Source: Mauremys mutica | Lineage: Eukaryota > Chordata > Testudines > Geoemydidae | Direction: 5' to 3' | Length of the DNA: 64,000 nt | Assembly: GCF_020497125.1 (NCBI RefSeq) | Contig: NC_059084.1 | Coordinates: 7,591,501-7,655,500, forward strand | Part shown: positions 59,241 to 64,000 of the stretch, piece after piece | Position numbering within the stretch: position 1 is the first letter of the stretch | Layout: each line of letters opens with the position of its first letter | The notes under the pieces: model-generated | The model's database searches: none | Told to the model about the DNA's origin: nothing | Seen by the model: only the letters and a program-made list of their open reading frames with translations | Position numbers and translations under genes: made by a program

Positions 59241-59502
59241 ATGTTTATTATTTAGCAGTTGTACTATGGTAGCCCCCAGCTGAGAACAGAGCCCCACTGT
59301 GCTAGGGGGTGCTGTACAAACACAATGAGAGACAGCCCTTGCCTTGAAGAGCTTACAACATCACAGACGAAGGGTGTGGAGAAATCGAGCCACAGAAAGG
59401 TGAGGTGACTTGCCCAAGATCACACAGTAAATCAGTAGCAGAGGTGCAAATAGAACCCAGGTGCGATCAGTCCCAGTCCAATGCTCTATCTACTGCTTCT
59501 GG
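59241..59502 (-). repeat. Full-length MIR-like SINE, minus strand
   Basis: Reads, reversed, tail ('tgtttattatttagcagttg', 'ctgtgctagggggtgctgta'), spacer ('ccttgaagagcttacaacat'), core ('cacagaaaggtgaggtgact', 'tgcccaagatcacacag') and tRNA-like head ('agaacccaggtgcgatcagt', 'aatgctctatctactgcttc'). It shows the order tail-core-head for the family and explains the tail-only fragments elsewhere. Confidence 0.85.
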
Positions 59503-61139
59503 ATATCAAATGTATTGGAGGATTAAAATGTCATTAGACTTTATCTCGTTCAGCTGGTTTATCTAAACAAGGTAAGTTCTGCTTCCTGTTTGGCCCTGAA
59601 AGGACTCATCTGCAATAAGAGAAATCACTTTCAAAATGTATTTAGCAACATGAAGGCCTTGTGCATATTTACAGCCAGCCACCCAAATTCTCCTCTCACT
59701 TGCACTTATGCAGCTCCACTGAAGCCAACTGGCTGGCACCAGTGTAGCTGTGAGAAGAACGTGGATCTTCTACTTTATGCATTTGTTTTTAGGGTCTTTT
59801 GTGTCCCAAAGCATCTCACAATTTTCCTGTCCTTTACATTCACTTCTCCCATGACACGCATACTAGTGCGTCACCCTGTCACAGCAAGCTAGCTTCCTTC
59901 TGAATGAAAAGGGTTGGGCGGGAACTCCCCTCGGAGCCAACCACCATGGCTTGTTTGTTAGTTGGAGAGAGAGATGATTGCTAAGACAGGATATTCCCGC
60001 TCAGTGTTCCCAGGCCTTTCAAATTGTGGAAGTATATGGAGCAGGACTCAGAAGCAAACCAAGGTCTCCCACGTGACCATACGCAGCAGCTCAACCAGAT
60101 CAGCCCTACTTGTTCCTATACACACCTAGGTCTGTATGTGGAACACTTATGGTGAACCCAGATACTGCACTCAGGTAGGGAAACTCTACTTGTAGTGAAA
60201 TAATGAAAATCCAGGATTGTGTCAATGCACAGTGCGCAAAGTGCAGTTCCACCTCCAGTGAACCTCCTACTATGGGCTCCAGTTGCTCAAAGATACACGT
60301 TTACTTTTGCACACTCCTGACTTGTGTGCAATCAGTGCCCAGAGCATGTGCACAAATAGGGAGGGTGTGTGTGTATAACCCTCTAGCAGTGTGTTTTACA
60401 AGTCCTCCTCTCATCTGATCTGCATGGACTATGAGTTGTTACAGGCCCCAGTTACAGAGCCCTGGTTCTTTAGCATAAGCTGTAGCACCTCAAGCTTTTA
60501 TGACTGGAGTTCCCCTTTTCAATACCCCTGTGTGTCAGCCAAAAGTGCCAGTCCCACGGGCATGAATCCTTGACATGCGTGAACATAGTTTCGTATGTGC
60601 ACTCTTGAGAATTTGGGACAGAATGAAATTGTTTTCACTAAAACAATGGCGTGCCTAGAAGAGGATATGACAGCACATTGCATGATGAAATATTCCTCTG
60701 GCTAGCCCGAGAGACTTAGATCACTGGTGTAGATGGAATAGCCATCCCAAACTGTTCTCACTCCATGGGAGTCTGTTCAAACTCCTTGAAGCTAGGATTT
60801 TCTGCCAAAGGAAAAATGCAGTCAGTGAGGTTGAGATGTCAGTGGTGAGGGACTGAAAAATGAGGTTAAGTCAGGTGAGAGATGCAGCCAAAGAGCTGTA
60901 GTGAGGCCATGAGAACGGTTTGGAGATGTGGTTGGAGGGTGTGCCGGACAAAGCCAGAGGAGCCGAGATGTGTTGGAGAAATTGAGAAATAAAACCATTA
61001 GTCTGAGAATGTAGGTGAAGGACCTAAGGCAGAAAAACATGTCAGACATGGAGGTATAAAAATCATTTGGCCAAGTAATGCTCCATTTAGCTACAATGGA
61101 TAGGGGTGGCTGCATTGCATATTTATTGCATCACTGTCT
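59503..61139. other. Unique DNA, no gene seen
   Basis: 59793-59825 ('gtcccaaagcatctcacaat') is a short piece of an old reptile repeat. ORFs at 59590-59892 and 60822-61115 have no recognisable domain. Confidence 0.3.
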
Positions 61140-61316
61140 TCATAGAATATCAGGGTTGGAAGGGACCTCAGGAGGTCATCTAATCCAACCTGCTGCTCAA
61201 AGCAGGACCAATCCCTAAAGAGATTTTTGTCCTGATCCCTAAATGCCCCCCCTCAATAATTGAGCTCATAACCCTGGGTTTTGCAGGCTAATGCTCAAAC
61301 CACTGAGCTATCCCCA
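61140..61316 (-). mobile_element. Turtle-type tRNA-derived SINE, longer form, minus strand
   Basis: The same family as 37461-37614. The A box (reverse of 61300-61310) is TAGCTCAGTGG, identical to the first copy. The B box (near 61254-61266) is degenerate ('gagctcaattatt'). The CR1-like tail 'tcatagaatatcagggttgg' is at 61140. It contains an extra middle segment ('agagatttttgtcctgatcc') absent from the other copy; I recall the longer form as usual for the family. Confidence 0.88.
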
Positions 61317-62031
61317 CTTCCAGGAGGTGTCATGCTGCCACTTCTCTCTCATGGAAAATTATTTCCATCTATGTAAAATAAATGAGGAGAGAGGTGCAGA
61401 CTGAAAATTAGCCCACGGTAAAGTCATTGCTGAAATTCATCTCTGAGGTGTCTTCATTAACATCAGTGGCCTTGCATCATATTTGAACTCAGACCTGGAT
61501 ACGTTTGTGTGTGTTTGTGTGTGTGTGTGTGTGTCTGTGCAATGCCCGTGCTTTGATTCAATGAGTTCTCTTAGGAATGGATTCTTAGATAATGAATGAC
61601 CGTTACTATCACAGCTGACAGGTTTCATAATGTGAACATGTGTGTGTCAAGCTACACTGCAGTTAAAATGTGCTGAGGAAAGTGATGGTAAAAACGGGAG
61701 CGGACTTAATTTCTTTCTGTGTCTTCAGAGTCATAGCTGCTTAGTTGACTGCTGAATATAGGTTTCTGCAACTCTCAGCAGTGCAGAGTCACCATAAATT
61801 TGGAAGAAGATTTAGCCCAAACTAGTGGCCCAGGTTTCTAGGTACTTTAAGCCCAGACTGGCTTACCCAGCTGGGCTGTTAGAACCCAGGCTCCAGCTTA
61901 ATTTGGGCTGGAATCTGTCCATTTCACAGTGCACATGCAGGCTAAATCACTTGAGTGCTGACAGTCCTCCAGTGCCTTCCCATAATCCCCCTGCAGGACA
62001 GACAAGTTCTCTACAATTGACTGGGAAAGAA
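61317..62031. other. Unique DNA with a (GT)n tract
   Basis: A (GT)n run with interruptions lies at 61504-61538. No gene is seen. Confidence 0.4.
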
Positions 62032-62039
62032 TCCTAGAG

Positions 62040-62259
62040 CAGGGGTTCTCAAACTGGGGATTGGGACCCCTCAGGGGGTCATGAGGTTATTACATGGGGG
62101 GTCATGAGCTGTCATCCTCCATGCCAAACCTTGCATTGCCTCCAGCATTAATAATGATGTTAAATATATTTAAAAGTGTTTTTAATTCATAAGGGGGGGT
62201 TGCACTCAGAGGCTTGCAACGCGAAAGGGGTCACCGGTACAAACGTTTTAGAATCACTG
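62040..62259. mobile_element. Non-autonomous hAT element, 220 bp
   Basis: The left end CAGGGGTTCTCAAACTGGGG is near-identical to that of the 332-bp elements. The right end (...CGTTTTAGAATCACTG) is a decayed inverse. Flanking 8-mers TCCTAGAG (62032-62039) and TCCTAGAT (62260-62267) match at 7 of 8 positions. The interior is unrelated to the 332-bp family ('gggtcatgaggttattacat', 'gggggtcatgagctgtcatc'). Confidence 0.8.
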
Positions 62260-62267
62260 TCCTAGAT

Positions 62268-62669
62268 TTGGCACAAAAAATTATGGGATATGCCCTCAGA
62301 CATAGCCGGGGCGAGTGCAGAACCAGTGAATACCTAGTAACATGGGTAGGGCTTTGCTGTGCGTATGTTCACACTGAGATAGGCCAAGCTGACTGTCAAT
62401 CACCCATGTTAAGCGGTGAAGTCAGACCCTTCACATGGGCAACTGTGTTAAGAAGACACGAACCTTACATGGGGCTGGAGATTATGTGAAAAGATGGGGG
62501 GTAGGGGAATGTAGCTCCATTGTCCAGGCAGCTGATTGAGTTTAGAATTAGAAGCGTCTTTTCACCTAAGAGGCTGGTAAATGCAAACAAGAGTAAGGGG
62601 CGGAAACACGAGGCAAATAGTCCAACACAAGATTCCCAAAATTTCCCCCATTAGCCTGGGATCTATCCT
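62268..62669. other. Unique DNA
   Basis: Nothing recognised. Confidence 0.3.
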
Positions 62670-63143
62670 AGCATTGCCAAGCCCAATTGTTCCTAAATCA
62701 TGAGTCAGGCTCCCCAAAAATCATAAAAACTTTAAAAAATAATAATATATTATGCACATCATGAGCAGTTCACAAAGTCCTTTACAGAGAGGTTTGTATC
62801 ATTATCCCCATTTTACAGGTGGGAAACTGAGGTACAGAGGGGTGAAGTAACTTGCCCAAGGTCACCCAGCAGGAGGGGAAGAGCTGAAAATACAACCCAG
62901 GTCTCCTGGTCCAGTGATATAACCACTAACCTACCCTGCCTGTTGAGGTCTTTAAATTTGCCTTCTAGTGTTTCAGCCTGTGTCACGCCATCAAGCTGTT
63001 CTCTGTAACAATTCTGGCTAGAAACTTACCTTTTGTTTCCATGAAAGCTGGGAGTCTGGGGTAATCACATGACTCCAGTGACTGAGGCTTTAAGGAAAAA
63101 ATCACACGCCTCATGATAAAACTGGTGAGAATCGGCAACACTG
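62670..63143. repeat. Foldback-type repeat with a MIR inside
   Basis: The left end 'agcattgccaagcccaattg' is inverted at the right as 'gagaatcggcaacact'. Near the right are 'aatcacatgactccagtgac' and 'cacgcctcatgataaaac', shared with 29752-29995 and 45143-45458. The MIR at 62745-62940 occupies the left centre. Confidence 0.5.
62745..62940 (-). repeat. MIR-type SINE, minus strand
   Basis: A well-preserved reversed core: 'attatccccattttacaggt', 'gggaaactgaggtacagagg', 'taacttgcccaaggtcaccc'. It is followed by the reversed tRNA-like head ending 'aaccactaacctaccctgcc'. It lies inside the foldback repeat. Confidence 0.85.
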
Positions 63144-64000
63144 AGCCCTGTCCCCAAGATGCCAGGCGAGGAGAAACTAGTGACTTAACAGAATTTTCCA
63201 AAGCGGGTGGCGTCCCATTTTTAGGAGCTGTGCAATGGTGGCAGCTTCCCTGATGGGGCAAGGAGGAGAAAGACCCTTGGCACATCTCCCCGGGGCCATG
63301 TAATAACCATGTTACATCATGACTTAGGTGGCTGAAGCCCTGCTCTGTCCCCCACCCCCGCCCCACTGAACAATGGCTAACTGTTCTTTTTCCATCTATA
63401 AATTTGTCTGAGTTAACAGTTCCCCAGATCTGGCAGCAAGCTGGAGCTGGGAGTGAGCTGAGAGATAGGAGAGTGACAGTCTGAAATGAAACACAGAACT
63501 GCTGGGCCTGCAGCCGTCAGACAGGAGCCTGGCTCTCTCCCTTAAAGATTACTCAGACTCCTTCGCTGGAGCCCTCCGCATTCCCCAAAATCCTAGCAAC
63601 AAAGTGCTGTCTCTCAGCCTCCAATGAATCATGTGAATTTAACCTTTCACCTGGCCACAAGGAGGCTAATATACCAAAATAGCCTCTTTTTTTTTTCTTT
63701 TTTCTTCATTTCATTTATTGCCTTTGGGCTGGGGGAGGGGATTATGCAGGGTGGAAACCAAATGTGAGTGGGACAGCACGAAAAGTGAGCTTAGCATTCA
63801 ACTGCAACTCCCTGCCTCGCTGGGCTGGCCTCTGCCAGGCAAAAGGGGCAGCTGGAGGATCCTGAGCATCAGCTGAAGGGTTCAACAGGTACAAGTCTGG
63901 TATTTCCCATTCTGTTAGCATGAAATATTCCCCCCCACACACACACACACACACGCAGGTGGAAGGTGTAGGGTGGGCAGGTGGAGAGGAGGGGGTTGAG
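63144..64000. other. Unique DNA, pyrimidine-rich patch and (CA)n at window end
   Basis: A T-rich tract with few C lies at 63686-63720 and a (CA)n run at 63936-63956. No exon or promoter is identified; the antisense ORF at 62983-63366 has no domain. Confidence 0.4.

Overview
The window is nuclear DNA from an amniote, most likely a cryptodiran turtle. It carries CR1 LINE pieces, two tRNA-headed SINEs that end in a CR1-like tail (the arrangement known from cryptodire turtles), many old MIR-type SINEs, several short hAT and PIF/Harbinger-type elements, and vertebrate-style (CA)n/(TG)n tracts. The turtle assignment rests on recognising these repeats by eye, not on a database search. I find no protein-coding exon, tRNA, rRNA or other cellular RNA gene that I can support. 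All open frames are short. The only ones with recognisable protein content are two decayed CR1 reverse-transcriptase ends (about 32.5-33.9 kb on +, 49.5-50.3 kb on -). Nothing bacterial or phage-like is present (no operons, CRISPR array or ribosome binding sites).

Layout. 0-1.9 kb: unique A+T-rich sequence that could be a 3' UTR or intron. 1.9-8.8 kb: MIR copies, a 338-bp solo LTR with 5-bp target duplication, a 332-bp hAT element with 8-bp target duplication, a 296-bp Harbinger-type foldback element and a small MITE. 8.8-16.9 kb: mostly unique, with MIR and short palindromic repeats. 17.0-18.1 kb: a 1141-bp solo LTR with 5-bp target duplication. 18.1-32 kb: unique sequence with MIR, an AGCGCT-rich foldback element at 21.9 kb, a CR1 3' end at 23.3 kb and a perfect 83-bp (TG)n at 25.7 kb. 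32.5-34.4 kb: the densest nest, a CR1 interrupted by a second 332-bp hAT copy, then a MIR split by another CR1 end. 35-46 kb: unique sequence with a local duplication, a turtle-type SINE and a TIR element. 46-50 kb: MIR, a palindrome pair, a 177-bp hAT element and the longer CR1. 50-64 kb: A+T-rich unique sequence, a 92-bp retroelement end with a 12-bp target duplication, a full-length minus-strand MIR, a second turtle-type SINE, a 220-bp hAT element and a foldback repeat containing a MIR.

The window therefore records transposition in gene-poor or intronic DNA; no set of genes works together here. The most checkable results are exact element borders defined by target-site duplications (3375-3712, 5062-5393, 7671-7966, 16975-18115, 33507-33838, 47559-47735, 62040-62259, 56040-56131). 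The least explained signal is a set of 15 or more short palindromes that share a 'GAAGTCAATGG'-like hinge and occur every few kilobases.
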